Origin: Paenochrobactrum gallinarii
Lineage (GTDB): Bacteria > Pseudomonadota > Alphaproteobacteria > Rhizobiales > Rhizobiaceae
Length of the DNA stretch: 64,000 nucleotides
Reading direction: 5' to 3'
Assembly (NCBI RefSeq): GCF_014205685.1
Contig: NZ_JACIIU010000001.1
Coordinates: 434,001-498,000 of the forward strand
Part shown: piece by piece, positions 25,902 through 35,395 of the stretch
Numbering within the stretch: the stretch's first letter is position 1
Layout of the letters: each line of letters opens with the position of its first letter
Program-made: the position numbers and the translations under genes
Notes under the pieces: generated by a model
Told to the model about the DNA's origin: nothing
Seen by the model: only the letters and a program-made list of their open reading frames with translations
The model's database searches: none

Positions 25902-26510
25902 ATGAGCGAAACTAAAGTGCTCAAGGCCGAGGCGCGCACACGGGTTGGTAAGGGGTCCTCCCGCGAACTTCGCCGCAACGGTTTGATTCCAGCTGTTATT
26001 TATGGTGACAAGCAGGCTCCCCTGTCTATTGCTGTCTCTTATAAAGACATTTACTACAGCATTCATGGTGGTGGCTTCAAAACCACTGTGATCACCGTAG
26101 AACTCGACGGCAAGAAAATCCAGGTTCTCCCTAAGGATTACCAGCTGGATCCAGTACGTGACTTCCCTCAGCACGTTGACTTCCTGCGCGTTTCCGCCAA
26201 GTCAATTGTTGAAGTGAACGTACCTGTTCAGTTCATCAACGAAGAAAAAGCTCCGGGTCTGAAGCGCGGCGGCCTGCTCAACGTCGTTCGTCACGAAGTT
26301 GAACTCGTTGCACCTGCGAACGCAATTCCGGATGCAATCGTTGTTGACCTTGAAGGTCTCGACATCGGCGCAACCGTTCATATTTCATCTGTTAAACTGC
26401 CTAAGGGCGTGACCCCTGTTATTCAGGATCGCGACTTTACAGTTGCAACCATTGCTGCTCCTGGCGGCGGTGTAAAAGATGAAGCTGAAGGCGAAGCTGA
26501 AGCAGAATAA
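25902..26510 (+). CDS. rplY: Large ribosomal subunit protein bL25, long CTC form
   Basis: A 202-residue 5S rRNA-binding ribosomal protein of the two-domain CTC type, general-stress-like and longer than the 94-residue E. coli L25. The N-terminal domain has the [24 protein letters not shown] signature, and the C-terminal beta domain ends in an acidic Glu/Ala tail (EAEGEAEAE). It is 35 bases upstream of pth and probably heads an rplY-pth-ychF group common in alphaproteobacteria. The leader has three predicted hairpins. Confidence 0.97.
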   Translation: MSETKVLKAEARTRVGKGSSRELRRNGLIPAVIYGDKQAPLSIAVSYKDIYYSIHGGGFKTTVITVELDGKKIQVLPKDYQLDPVRDFPQHVDFLRVSAKSIVEVNVPVQFINEEKAPGLKRGGLLNVVRHEVELVAPANAIPDAIVVDLEGLDIGATVHISSVKLPKGVTPVIQDRDFTVATIAAPGGGVKDEAEGEAEAE

Positions 26511-26545
26511 TGTCTGTTAAAGCGCATTTCGAAGGTTAGAAATCC

Positions 26546-27298
26546 ATGCTCCTCATCGCAGGTCTTGGCAATCCCGGCCCCCGTTATGCGCAAAACCGAC
26601 ATAATATCGGGTTCATGGCGGTGGATGAAATATTCCGCCGCCATAGCTTTTCCAAATGGCAGAAAAAATTTCAGGCAGAAATTGCCGACGGCACCATTGA
26701 TGGTGAAAAAGTTCTGCTCATTAAGCCGCAAACCTTCATGAACCTGTCCGGCCAATCCATTGGCGAGGCTATGCGCTTTTACAAGCTGCAACTTGCCGAT
26801 CTGGTTGTGATCTATGATGAGCTGGATTTACCGGCAGGCAAACTCCGCATCAAAACCGGCGGCGGCTCAGGCGGTCATAACGGAATCAAATCCACTGATG
26901 CGCATCTGCAAGGCTTGCTCGGCTCTAAAGATTATCGCCGTATCCGTTTAGGTATCGGCCATCCGGGCGCCAAAGAGCTCGTGCATAATCATGTGCTTGG
27001 TGATTTTGCCAAGGCAGATCAAAAATGGCTTGATCCGTTGCTTGGCACTATTAGCGACAATGCTGCATTACTGGCCAAAGGTCAGGATAATTCTTTCATG
27101 AACAAAATTGCGCTGGCAATGGGCGAAGGTAATAACCGCCCGAATGCAGGCGGCAAACTAGCGGATGCAGCACCAAAAGCTGCACCCAAAGCACAAAGTC
27201 ATATCCGGCAGGCACGCCCGACATCGGGCAAGCCGAATATACCGGAATCAGGGCCTATGGCTGATATGCTGAAAAAACTGTTTGGTAAGAAAGACTAA
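26546..27298 (+). CDS. pth: Peptidyl-tRNA hydrolase
   Basis: A 250-residue hydrolase that frees peptides from stalled peptidyl-tRNA. Seen are [21 protein letters not shown] (catalytic His in NRHNIG), [11 protein letters not shown] and the [27 protein letters not shown] signature. A basic, Pro/Ala-rich C-terminal extension of about 55 residues ([17 protein letters not shown]...) goes beyond the usual 190-residue domain, as in other Rhizobiales. It lies between rplY and ychF on the same strand. Confidence 0.97.
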   Translation: MLLIAGLGNPGPRYAQNRHNIGFMAVDEIFRRHSFSKWQKKFQAEIADGTIDGEKVLLIKPQTFMNLSGQSIGEAMRFYKLQLADLVVIYDELDLPAGKLRIKTGGGSGGHNGIKSTDAHLQGLLGSKDYRRIRLGIGHPGAKELVHNHVLGDFAKADQKWLDPLLGTISDNAALLAKGQDNSFMNKIALAMGEGNNRPNAGGKLADAAPKAAPKAQSHIRQARPTSGKPNIPESGPMADMLKKLFGKKD

Positions 27299-27399
27299 AA
27301 CAGCACTTTTTCTGAACGGGACATTGAGCACTCTTGACCTTGCCCCCTTCCATATCCCATAGCCATTTTAACTTAAAACTTATTGAGACAGGTATAGTC

Positions 27400-28503
27400 A
27401 TGGGTTTCAAATGCGGCATCGTCGGCCTGCCCAATGTCGGCAAATCAACACTCTTTAACGCGTTGACACGCACCGCTGCGGCACAAGCTGCCAACTACCC
27501 GTTCTGCACCATTGAGCCGAACACTGGTGAAGTGGCTGTGCCTGATCCGCGCATGTATGAAGTTGCCAAAATCGGTGGCTCTAAGGAAATCATCCCTACC
27601 CGTATTTCCTTTGTTGATATTGCCGGCCTTGTACGTGGCGCTTCTAAGGGGGAAGGACTGGGCAACCAGTTTCTGGCCAATATCCGCGAAGTAGATGCTA
27701 TCGTTCATGTGCTGCGCTGTTTTGAAGATGACGACATCACCCATGTTGAAGGCCGCATTGATCCGGTATCCGACGCGCAGACCGTTGAAACCGAGCTGAT
27801 GCTTTCTGATCTGGAAAGTCTGGAGCGCCGCATCGTCCAAATCCGCAAGCGCGCGACCGGCAAGGACAAAGAAGCCCTCACTGTTCTGCCGATGATGGAA
27901 GAATCGTTGAAACTTTTGCAAAACGGTCAGCCTGTTCGCATGCTGCTGAAAGACATTGCCGCTGAAGATCTGGCAATCTTGCAAGGTCTCAATCTGTTGA
28001 CCTCCAAGCCTGTACTTTATGTTTGCAACGTTGCTGAAGACCAGTCTTCAACCGGCAATGAGCACACCAAGGCTGTTGAAGCCATGGCTACCTCGCAGGG
28101 CGCGGAAAGCGTTATCATCTCAGCCGCGATTGAAGCAGAAGTAGCCCAGCTTGCTGATGAAGAAGCCAAAGAATATCTGGATGCCATGGGACTGGAAGAA
28201 CCAGGTCTCGATCGCCTGATCCGCTCCGGCTACAAGCTGCTCGATCTGATTACTTATTTTACCGTCGGCCCTAAAGAAACACGCGCATGGACCATCCAGC
28301 GTGGCACCAAGGCACCGCAAGCAGCCGGCGTCATTCACACCGATTTCGAGCGCGGCTTCATTCGTGCCCAGACAATCGCTTATAATGACTATGTCACTTT
28401 GGGTGGTGAAGTCGCCGCTAAAGAGGCGGGCAAGGCACGCGATGAAGGTAAAGAATATGTCGTCCAAGACGGTGACATCTTGCTTTTCCGCTTCAATACA
28501 TGA
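27400..28503 (+). CDS. ychF: YchF/OLA1-family ribosome-associated ATPase
   Basis: A 367-residue Obg-related NTPase that prefers ATP and binds ribosomes. The P loop is GIVGLPNVGKSTLFNAL near residue 5, followed by FVDIAGLVRGASKGEGLGN (switch II), NVAED in the position of the usual G4 motif, and a C-terminal TGS-like domain (ERGFIRAQTIAYNDY). The ATG at 27400 is chosen because it gives the invariant MGFKCGIVG start; an earlier start at 27334 adds unrelated residues. A strong terminator follows. Confidence 0.98.
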   Translation: MGFKCGIVGLPNVGKSTLFNALTRTAAAQAANYPFCTIEPNTGEVAVPDPRMYEVAKIGGSKEIIPTRISFVDIAGLVRGASKGEGLGNQFLANIREVDAIVHVLRCFEDDDITHVEGRIDPVSDAQTVETELMLSDLESLERRIVQIRKRATGKDKEALTVLPMMEESLKLLQNGQPVRMLLKDIAAEDLAILQGLNLLTSKPVLYVCNVAEDQSSTGNEHTKAVEAMATSQGAESVIISAAIEAEVAQLADEEAKEYLDAMGLEEPGLDRLIRSGYKLLDLITYFTVGPKETRAWTIQRGTKAPQAAGVIHTDFERGFIRAQTIAYNDYVTLGGEVAAKEAGKARDEGKEYVVQDGDILLFRFNT

Positions 28504-28509
28504 TCAATT

Positions 28510-28534
28510 AAGGCCAGCCTCGCTGGCCTTTTTT
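28510..28534 (+). terminator. Terminator after ychF
   Basis: AAGGCCAGC-CTC-GCTGGCCTT, a perfect 9-bp stem, runs into a further TTTT. It lies between ychF and the MaoC pair. Confidence 0.9.
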
Positions 28535-28565
28535 CTTATGTGCTTTATATCGAAAGGTATCTGTT

Positions 28566-29051
28566 TTGAACGCAAAATATGCTTATGAAGATTTCCATGA
28601 AGGCCGCGTTTTTAATCTTGGGCCCAAAACGGTAAGCGCCGGGGAAATCATCGCTTTTGCTAAGGAATATGATCCGCAGCCATTTCATCTGGATGAAGAA
28701 GCTGGCAAGAAAAGCATTCTGGGCGGTTTGGCAGCCTCCGGTTGGCACACATGCTCGATGCTGATGCAAATGATGTGTGATGCCTATATGCTCGACACGA
28801 CCTCCCAAGGCGCGCCGGGCGTTGATTTTACCAATTGGAAGCGTCCTGTTTTGGCAGGCGACACTTTGACAGGCACCACAACCATCACCAAAGGGCGTTT
28901 GCTCAGCTCACGTCCGGGTCTCGGCATAGTCACCCTCTTACATGAGTTGAAAAACCAAGAGGGCGTGACGGTTTGCGAGGTGCAGCATAAGCTGATTTTG
29001 AAACAACGTGCCACAGCTCAAATGGACGCTCAACAAGGAGCTGCATCATGA
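28566..29051 (+). CDS. MaoC-like hotdog dehydratase, first of an overlapping pair
   Basis: A 161-residue MaoC/(R)-hydratase-type hotdog protein. The (R)-hydratase-like motif appears as FAKEYDPQPFHLDEEAG (Asp and His), followed by ASGWHTCSMLMQM. The start is a TTG at 28566 (MNAKYAYEDF) with AAGG upstream; no ATG is available at this end. The stop overlaps the start of the second MaoC gene by four bases (ATGA), so the two products are likely made in equal amounts and may form a heteromer. A role in acyl-CoA or dicarboxyl-CoA hydration is possible; the substrate is unknown. Confidence 0.9.
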   Translation: MNAKYAYEDFHEGRVFNLGPKTVSAGEIIAFAKEYDPQPFHLDEEAGKKSILGGLAASGWHTCSMLMQMMCDAYMLDTTSQGAPGVDFTNWKRPVLAGDTLTGTTTITKGRLLSSRPGLGIVTLLHELKNQEGVTVCEVQHKLILKQRATAQMDAQQGAAS

Positions 29052-29515
29052 GCATCATCGACGATATGCTGAACAAAGAAGTCATTCTCGGCAGCTTCAC
29101 CTTCACGCAGGAAAACATCATCGAATTTGCCCGTCAGTTCGATCCGCAATATTTTCATGTCGATCCGGACGCCGCCAAAGACAGCCTGTTTGGTAATCTA
29201 TGCGCATCCGGCTGGCATTCAGCTTCAGTCTGGATGAAGCTCAATATTAAGTCATTGGAACGCGAAGTCGGCGAGATGCTGGCCAAAGGTGAAACGCCGC
29301 CGGTTTTTGGCCCCTCACCCGGCTTTACCAATCTGGTATGGACACGCCCTGTTTTTGCCGGAGACACTCTGACTTACACCCGCACAGTCACCTCTGTTCG
29401 GGCACTGGAATCCAAACCAGGCTGGTCAATGATCACCATGCTGTGCACTGCGCGCGATGAGAAAAATGAAGAAATCCTGCGCTTTGAAAACGCAGCGATG
29501 ATCAAGCTGCCTTAA
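29048..29515 (+). CDS. MaoC-like hotdog dehydratase, second of an overlapping pair
   Basis: A 155-residue paralogue of the preceding gene, aligned almost end to end: FARQFDPQYFHVDPDAA carries the same Asp/His motif, then ASGWHSASVWMKL and FTNLVWTRPVFAGDTLTYTR. It starts inside the stop of its partner (ATGA overlap), which suggests translational coupling. A 14-bp perfect terminator follows 27 bases on. Function is tied to its partner. Confidence 0.9.
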   Translation: MSIIDDMLNKEVILGSFTFTQENIIEFARQFDPQYFHVDPDAAKDSLFGNLCASGWHSASVWMKLNIKSLEREVGEMLAKGETPPVFGPSPGFTNLVWTRPVFAGDTLTYTRTVTSVRALESKPGWSMITMLCTARDEKNEEILRFENAAMIKLP

Positions 29516-29541
29516 ATCAAAATTAGATAGCATAAATAAGA

Positions 29542-29573
29542 AAAAAGCCCTGTCAGTTATGACAGGGCTTTTT
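29542..29573. terminator. Bidirectional terminator between the MaoC pair and apt
   Basis: A perfect 14-bp stem (AAAAAGCCCTGTCA with TGACAGGGCTTTTT, loop GTTA). It serves both convergent units. Confidence 0.9.
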
Positions 29574-29592
29574 ATTCAGTCTTTTAAAAAAC

Positions 29593-30138
29593 TTAGTCGC
29601 CTTCAAAAGCCACCAATGTGTGGACATGGACGCCCAAAGCTTCCAGCTTCTTACGGCCACCCAAATCCGGCAAATCAATCACGAAACAGGCCGCGACAAT
29701 TTCTGCGCCCATTTGCTGCAACAATTTACACGCGGCTTCTGCCGTGCCGCCGGTCGCAATCAGATCATCCACCAGAATAACTTTTTCACCTGGCTTAATC
29801 GCATCGCGGTGCATTTCCATTTCGTCAATGCCATATTCGAGACTATAGGCAATGCGTACGGTTTCATAAGGCAGTTTACCTTTTTTGCGGATCGGTACAA
29901 AACCCACTGATAGCTGGTGCGCCATAGCACCGCCCAGAATAAAGCCGCGCGCTTCAACACCCGCAACCTTATCCGCCTTGCCACCTGCATATGGATAAAC
30001 CAGCTCATCCACCGCACGGCGGAAAGCCTGTGTATTACCCATCAAGGTGGTCACATCACGGAACTGAACACCCGGCTTCGGGTAGTCCTTAATCGTTCTG
30101 ATTGCCTCTCTGAGCGTCGACTGTGTTTCTTTGTCCAT
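29593..30138 (-). CDS. apt: Adenine phosphoribosyltransferase
   Basis: A 181-residue purine-salvage enzyme making AMP from adenine and PRPP. Visible are [40 protein letters not shown] and the PRPP-binding motif [17 protein letters not shown]. Start [13 protein letters not shown] at 30138 with GGATT upstream. It is a monocistronic unit; the upstream 240 bases separate it from petC. Confidence 0.97.
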   Translation of the reverse strand: MDKETQSTLREAIRTIKDYPKPGVQFRDVTTLMGNTQAFRRAVDELVYPYAGGKADKVAGVEARGFILGGAMAHQLSVGFVPIRKKGKLPYETVRIAYSLEYGIDEMEMHRDAIKPGEKVILVDDLIATGGTAEAACKLLQQMGAEIVAACFVIDLPDLGGRKKLEALGVHVHTLVAFEGD

Positions 30139-30334
30139 TGAGACAATCCTTTAACATCTAAAAGTCATAATCGGTTAACCACCATGATTTCAAACCGGAA
30201 ATGCATGATTTGTGTCCGATCACGGAATCGCAAACCACTGGATAATAATAACAGTGATCCCCGATCACAAATTGATTCAGAACAATCCGCACAGGCTTTA
30301 TCCAGCCTGTTAGGTTACCCTTAAACACACGAAA

Positions 30335-30354
30335 AAGGGCGCAGATGCGCCCTT
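30335..30354 (-). terminator. Terminator of the petABC operon
   Basis: AAGGGCGC and GCGCCCTT form an 8-bp stem with a four-base loop. Read leftward it runs on into TTTC, 26 bases past the petC stop. Confidence 0.8.
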
Positions 30355-30379
30355 AATCATAAAATTCCAGCTTTAAAGC

Positions 30380-31252
30380 TTAGTCTTTCAGCTGTGCAAA
30401 AATCTGACGCTTTGCGATGTAAACCAGACCTGCAAACAGGGCAAGGAATACCATCACACGGAAGCCGACTTTTTTACGCTGTTCCAGATGCGGCTCTGCT
30501 GCCCACATCAGGAATGCCGAAACGTCATGCGCATATTGCTGCACAGTCTGCGGGCTGCCATCATCATAAGTCACAACATCGTCACTCAGAGGGCTGGCCA
30601 TTGCCAAAGACTTTGCCGACAGGAAGTACGGGTTGTAGTGTGTGCCCTCAGGAATTTCCATTCCTGCTGGCGGCTTTGCACTATAACCGGTCAGCAATGA
30701 GTAAATGTAGTCCGGACCTGCTTCGGCATATTGTGTGAAAATGTCGAAGATAAAGGTCGGAAAACCGCGCTCTGCTGCACGTGCTTTGGCAATCAGAGAC
30801 AGATCCGGCGGGGCTGCACCATTGTTGGCTGCTGCGGCTGCCTGTGCATTTGGAAATGGCGACGGGAAGTAATCTGTTGCAACCGCTTTACGGTCAAACA
30901 TTTCACCATCCGCATTTGGCCCGTCCTGAACTTCATATTCAGCGGCAAATGACTTCACCTGATCTTCCGAATAGCCCAGATCCGATAGCGTACGGAATGA
31001 GACAAATTCCAGCGAGTGACAAGCTGCACAAACCTCTTTGTACACCTTTAATCCGCGCTGTAACTGGCCCTTATCATAGGTTCCGAACGGCCCTGAGAAG
31101 CTCCAGCTTTCCTGCTTTGGCTTGAAGATCGGGTAATGATCCGGCTCAGCCGGAACAGTACCTGTTTCTGCAAAAGCACCGCCCATTGTCAGGCCGAGTG
31201 CCACCATTGGAGCAATTCCGAAGGCAGCGAAACCGGTGAGGAACTTTTTCAT
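30380..31252 (-). CDS. petC: Cytochrome c1 of the bc1 complex
   Basis: A 290-residue membrane-anchored haem subunit of ubiquinol-cytochrome c reductase. It has a signal peptide (ending GAFA), the haem-attachment motif CAACH (Cys75, Cys78, His79) and a single C-terminal anchor helix (VMVFLALFAGLVYIA). It passes electrons from the Rieske protein to soluble cytochrome c. It is a separate gene, whereas Bradyrhizobium and some others encode a cytochrome b/c1 fusion. Last gene of petA-petB-petC; petB ends 31 bases upstream. Confidence 0.97.
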   Translation of the reverse strand: MKKFLTGFAAFGIAPMVALGLTMGGAFAETGTVPAEPDHYPIFKPKQESWSFSGPFGTYDKGQLQRGLKVYKEVCAACHSLEFVSFRTLSDLGYSEDQVKSFAAEYEVQDGPNADGEMFDRKAVATDYFPSPFPNAQAAAAANNGAAPPDLSLIAKARAAERGFPTFIFDIFTQYAEAGPDYIYSLLTGYSAKPPAGMEIPEGTHYNPYFLSAKSLAMASPLSDDVVTYDDGSPQTVQQYAHDVSAFLMWAAEPHLEQRKKVGFRVMVFLALFAGLVYIAKRQIFAQLKD

Positions 31253-31283
31253 ATTTCTAGTCCTTCATTAACTTTCGCTGCAC

Positions 31284-32573
31284 TCAACCAGGGATCTTCT
31301 CTGGCGCTAAATGCGCAGACTTACCCTGATTCTTTTCCAGCACCGCTTCGGTGATCGAGTTCGGCAACCGTTTTGGTTTTTCAATCAGACCAAGTACCGG
31401 CATGATCACGAGGAAAAACGCAAAGTAATACACGGTGCCGACCTGTGCCAAGGCTGTATAGATACCTTCAGCAGGACGTGAACCGAGCCAGCCAAGGAAG
31501 ATGGCGTTGAACACGAAGAGCCAGAAGAACATCTTGAACCAAGGACGGTAAACCGCCGAGCGCACTTTTGATGTGTCCAGCCAAGGCAATACGAAAAGCA
31601 CTGCAATGGAGCCGAACATCGCCAACACGCCGCCGAGCTTGGAATCGATCGGGCCGATATTAAACGTAATAGCACGCAGGATCGCATAGAACGGCAGGAA
31701 GTACCATTCAGGCACGATATGTGCCGGTGTTTTCAGCGAGTCCGCAGGGATATAGTTGTCCGGATGACCAAGGAAGTTCGGCATATAGAAAACGAAATAT
31801 GCGAAGAACAGGAAGAAGATCAGCGCGCCGAATGCATCCTTAATGGTTGCATATGGCGTAAACGGCAATGTGTCCGTTTTCGACTTTACTTCAATGCCTG
31901 TCGGGTTGGTCTGACCGGTCACATGCAGCGCCCAAACGTGCAGGATCACCACGCCGACAATCATGAACGGCAGGAGATAATGCAGTGAGAAGAAGCGGTT
32001 CAGTGTCGGATTATCAACCGCAAAACCACCCAGCAACAGTTGCTGGATCGGCTCACCGATAATCGGGAAAGCGGTAAAGAAGCCGGTGATCACCGTTGCA
32101 CCCCAGAAGGACATCTGTCCCCAAGGCAGCACATAGCCCATGAAAGCGGTTGCCATCATCAGGAGGAAAATGATCACGCCGAGAATCCACAACAGTTCGC
32201 GCGGGGCTTTATAAGAACCATAATAAAGGCCGCGGGCGATGTGCAGATAAACAGCAACAAAGAAGAATGATGCACCATTGGCATGCATATAACGCAACAA
32301 CCAGCCGGAGTTGACGTCACGCATGATTTTTTCAACGGATTCAAAGGCAATACCGGTCGATGCAGCATAGTGCATGGCCAGAACAATACCTGTCAGCAAC
32401 TGCGCAATCAGCATGAACGACAAGATGCCACCGAAGGTGTACATATAGTTCAGGTTGCGCGGTGTTGGATAAGCAACAAATGAATCATAGACCAGACGCG
32501 GCAATGGCAGTCTGTCATCGAACCATTTTTCAATGCCGGTATTCGGCGTATATGTGGAGTGTCCGCCACTCAT
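31284..32573 (-). CDS. petB: Cytochrome b of the bc1 complex
   Basis: A 429-residue polytopic subunit carrying both b haems and the quinol and quinone sites. Eight helices; histidines in [14 protein letters not shown] and [17 protein letters not shown] fit the haem ligands; the Qo-site PEWY motif is present ([15 protein letters not shown]). The ATG at 32573 has GGGGAGA upstream. A GTG at 32594 overlapping the petA stop is possible but less well supported. Central gene of petABC. Confidence 0.97.
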   Translation of the reverse strand: MSGGHSTYTPNTGIEKWFDDRLPLPRLVYDSFVAYPTPRNLNYMYTFGGILSFMLIAQLLTGIVLAMHYAASTGIAFESVEKIMRDVNSGWLLRYMHANGASFFFVAVYLHIARGLYYGSYKAPRELLWILGVIIFLLMMATAFMGYVLPWGQMSFWGATVITGFFTAFPIIGEPIQQLLLGGFAVDNPTLNRFFSLHYLLPFMIVGVVILHVWALHVTGQTNPTGIEVKSKTDTLPFTPYATIKDAFGALIFFLFFAYFVFYMPNFLGHPDNYIPADSLKTPAHIVPEWYFLPFYAILRAITFNIGPIDSKLGGVLAMFGSIAVLFVLPWLDTSKVRSAVYRPWFKMFFWLFVFNAIFLGWLGSRPAEGIYTALAQVGTVYYFAFFLVIMPVLGLIEKPKRLPNSITEAVLEKNQGKSAHLAPEKIPG

Positions 32574-32593
32574 GTCTTCTCTCCCCGGAACCA

Positions 32594-33157
32594 CTAGCCG
32601 ATTTTGACGACAGTATCGGATACAAACGAAAACTGTGGCACAGCCATGTTTTCAGGTGCAGGGCCGCTGCGAATACGACCAGCAGTATCATAATGAGAAC
32701 CGTGGCACGGACAGAACCAGCCGCCAAAGATGCCTGCTTCACCGAGCGGCACGCAGCCAAGATGCGTACACACGCCGATCATGACCATCCAGTTTTCCTT
32801 GCCCTCACCTGCAGAGCGGGCGAGATCGGTTGCCGGAGTGTCAGCTGCCAGATTGGCATTACGTGCTAACGGATCTTTCAGGTCGGCCATATTGGTCGAC
32901 TTGGCTTCTTCAATTTCTTTAGCGGTGCGGTTGCGGATAAAGACCGGCTTACCACGCCACTTCACTGTCAGCGATCCACCTTCCTGAACGGAAGAGACAT
33001 CTACTTCAATGGAAGCGGCAGCCAAAGTCGATGCGTCAGGACGCATCTGATCAATAAATGGCCATGCCAGTCCGCCGGCGCCAACTACACCAGCCATCCC
33101 TGTCGCAATGTACAGAAAATCACGCCGTGTCGGCTCAGCCGTGTCGTGTGCGCTCAC
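32594..33157 (-). CDS. petA: Rieske iron-sulfur subunit of the bc1 complex
   Basis: A 187-residue protein with an N-terminal twin-arginine-type anchor ([20 protein letters not shown]) and the [2Fe-2S] motifs CTHLGC and CPCHGS. It shuttles electrons from quinol at cytochrome b to cytochrome c1. The start is a GTG at 33157 with AAGGA seven bases upstream; a TTG at 33175 would add six residues. It heads petABC. An AATGAGA-A-TCTCATT palindrome lies 74 bases upstream of the start. Confidence 0.96.
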   Translation of the reverse strand: MSAHDTAEPTRRDFLYIATGMAGVVGAGGLAWPFIDQMRPDASTLAAASIEVDVSSVQEGGSLTVKWRGKPVFIRNRTAKEIEEAKSTNMADLKDPLARNANLAADTPATDLARSAGEGKENWMVMIGVCTHLGCVPLGEAGIFGGWFCPCHGSHYDTAGRIRSGPAPENMAVPQFSFVSDTVVKIG

Positions 33158-33230
33158 GTGCCAATTCCTTTCCAACCTGCATATTCAAACTAATCCTCTC
33201 CCCTTGCCGTTTTTTGGATAAACAAAATCC

Positions 33231-33245
33231 AATGAGAATCTCATT
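33231..33245. promoter_or_regulatory. 7-1-7 palindrome upstream of petABC (Fur-box-like)
   Basis: AATGAGA-A-TCTCATT is a perfect inverted repeat with one central base, a geometry used by Fur-superfamily proteins. It sits 74 bases upstream of the petA start, where a promoter is expected. I infer possible iron-responsive control of the bc1 complex, with no direct proof. Confidence 0.4.
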
Positions 33246-33393
33246 TTTGCTTAAACAACGGCCGCGAAATTTACATTTCTATTTCGGTTTAGGTGCACTG
33301 TAAAAGCTTGTCCAGTCAGTATGCGATCATGACGGCACGATGTCGCAGGTAAAACCATGGGTTTTTTTGCCGCTGTTTCGTGCCCGAACTGCT

Positions 33394-35262
33394 TTACTGC
33401 TCAGGCTGAGTGCCGCCTAAGAAACCGCCGGACTGGCGTGCCCAAAGACCGGCATAGATGCCACCAAGGGCTAATAATTGCTGATGTGTTCCCTCCTCCA
33501 CGATCCGACCTTTATCCATCACTACCAGTCTGTCCAGTTGTGCAATAGTCGACAAGCGATGCGCAATAGCGATCACTGTCTTGCCTTCCATCAACTCCAT
33601 CAGATTCTCCTGAATGGAAGCCTCCACTTCCGAATCCAGTGCCGATGTTGCCTCATCCAAAATCAGAATAGGCGCTTGTTTTAAAATTGCACGCGCAATC
33701 GCAATGCGCTGGCGCTGACCACCCGAAAGTTTAACACCGCGTTCGCCCACATAGGCATCAAAGGCTTTGCGCCCCTGAAAATCTTCCAACACCTCTATAA
33801 AACGATCAGCTTCAGCCTGACGTGTAGCTTTTAGCAAATCTGCTTCTGATGCATCATTGCGCGCCAGCATGATATTGTCGCGCAGTGAGCGATGCAGCAA
33901 AGCCGTTTCCTGACTGACAACCGCAAAAGCCTGACGCAGTGAATTTTGCGTGACATCGCGCACATCCTGCCCGTCCACCAGAATGGCGCCTTTTTCGACA
34001 TCATAAAGGCGCAACAGCAAATTGATCAGCGTGGTTTTACCAGCACCCGAATGCCCGACCAGTCCAACCCGCTCACCGCCTTCAATTGTCAGATTGATAC
34101 GGTCAAGCACCCCGGCATCTTTGCCATAATGAAACGTAACATCGCGGATTTCAATTTTGGCTTTGGTAATTTGTAACGGCTTGGCATTGATGCGGTCTTC
34201 AAGCCCTAAAGGCTCAGACACCAAACGCATAGAATTTTCAATCAGGCCTAATTGGCGCAACATACCATTAAGCTGCATCATCAAGCGCCCAAGCAACATA
34301 TTGAGACGCAAAACAAGACCAAGCGTAAAAGCCACTTCACCGACACTGATTAGATTTTTTGTCCATAAATCAATAGCAATCGCCGCGACAGTCACAATCA
34401 TCAGGCCCGAAAGACCGGTGAGCAAAATACGCACACTGGAAAGCGCCCGCATAAACGGCCAGAGTGATGCTAAATACTGCTCAAAACCTTTTTTGAGGTA
34501 GCGCTCGTCATCGTCAATCGTATTGAGTTTAATGGTCTGAATATTGGAATAACTGTCGACAATACGGCCATTAATCATGGAGCCGGCTTCTGCCGAGCCT
34601 TCAGCATATTTGCGCACCCGCGGCAGATAGGTTCTGGCAATAAAACCAAAAGCCACAATCCAGATGATAACGGCTGCCGCTAAACGCCAATCCAGCCGCC
34701 CGACCAAAAACAAGGTTGTGGCGCTATAGATCGCCATAAACCAAACCACCTGAATGAAGCTTTCGATCAGGTCGCCAGCCGCCTGCCCTGCCTGCCAAAC
34801 CTTGGTGGCGATACGTCCGGCAAAATCATTTTGGAAAAATGCATAGGATTGGCGCAGCACATAGGAATTGGCCTGCCAGCGGATCATATTGTAAAAGCCG
34901 GGCGACATGGTCTGGCCTTCCAGCATGGTATTGATCGCTGTCACCAGCAACCGGATCAACACCACTGTAACCAGCATGAATAAAATCTCGGCGCCAGCCA
35001 TTTGCCAGAGTGCCGCCCAGCTGCGCTCGCCGCCCGTTTGTCCGGCCTGATCCAGAATATCGACCAGCCGTCCGGTAAAATAAAACAGTCCTGCTTCAAC
35101 AAGCGGCAACAGCCCGCCAAATATCAGGGAAACAAGCAGCGGCCATTTAGCCTGCACCGCATAGTGCCACAGAAATGCCAGTGTCGTGGATGGCGGGCGC
35201 AATCGATCCGGCTCACGGAACGGATCCACCCAGCGCTCAAACCACCGATACACTGCATTCAT
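33394..35262 (-). CDS. ABC exporter, fused permease and ATPase (MsbA/MDR type), copy 1
   Basis: A 622-residue half-transporter. An N-terminal domain of six helices (residues about 35-330) is followed by an ATPase domain with Walker A GHSGAGKTT (near residue 402), the signature KLSGGQRQR (near 509), Walker B ILILDEATSALD (near 531) and a switch His in AIAHRLSTIAQ. Probably exports a lipid, drug or peptide; the substrate is unknown. A paralogue lies immediately upstream on the same strand, but a terminator between them suggests a separate transcript. Confidence 0.93.
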   Translation of the reverse strand: MNAVYRWFERWVDPFREPDRLRPPSTTLAFLWHYAVQAKWPLLVSLIFGGLLPLVEAGLFYFTGRLVDILDQAGQTGGERSWAALWQMAGAEILFMLVTVVLIRLLVTAINTMLEGQTMSPGFYNMIRWQANSYVLRQSYAFFQNDFAGRIATKVWQAGQAAGDLIESFIQVVWFMAIYSATTLFLVGRLDWRLAAAVIIWIVAFGFIARTYLPRVRKYAEGSAEAGSMINGRIVDSYSNIQTIKLNTIDDDERYLKKGFEQYLASLWPFMRALSSVRILLTGLSGLMIVTVAAIAIDLWTKNLISVGEVAFTLGLVLRLNMLLGRLMMQLNGMLRQLGLIENSMRLVSEPLGLEDRINAKPLQITKAKIEIRDVTFHYGKDAGVLDRINLTIEGGERVGLVGHSGAGKTTLINLLLRLYDVEKGAILVDGQDVRDVTQNSLRQAFAVVSQETALLHRSLRDNIMLARNDASEADLLKATRQAEADRFIEVLEDFQGRKAFDAYVGERGVKLSGGQRQRIAIARAILKQAPILILDEATSALDSEVEASIQENLMELMEGKTVIAIAHRLSTIAQLDRLVVMDKGRIVEEGTHQQLLALGGIYAGLWARQSGGFLGGTQPEQ

Positions 35263-35359
35263 CTATTGTCTGTTCCCTTAATGATTTGTCTTCGCTTCTA
35301 TCCAAGCAGAATGACGGGTCATGTAAAGATGTTTCTTCTAAATCGCGCACAAAAGAAAA

Positions 35360-35389
35360 AGGCACCTGAGAATAAATCCTCAGATGCCT
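35360..35389 (-). terminator. Terminator between the two ABC exporter genes
   Basis: AGGCATCTGAG and CTCAGGTGCCT pair over an eight-base loop (one mismatch). Read leftward it is followed by TTTTTCTTTT. It lies just past the 35396 stop and before the second exporter gene. Confidence 0.85.
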
Positions 35390-35395
35390 GTTGTT

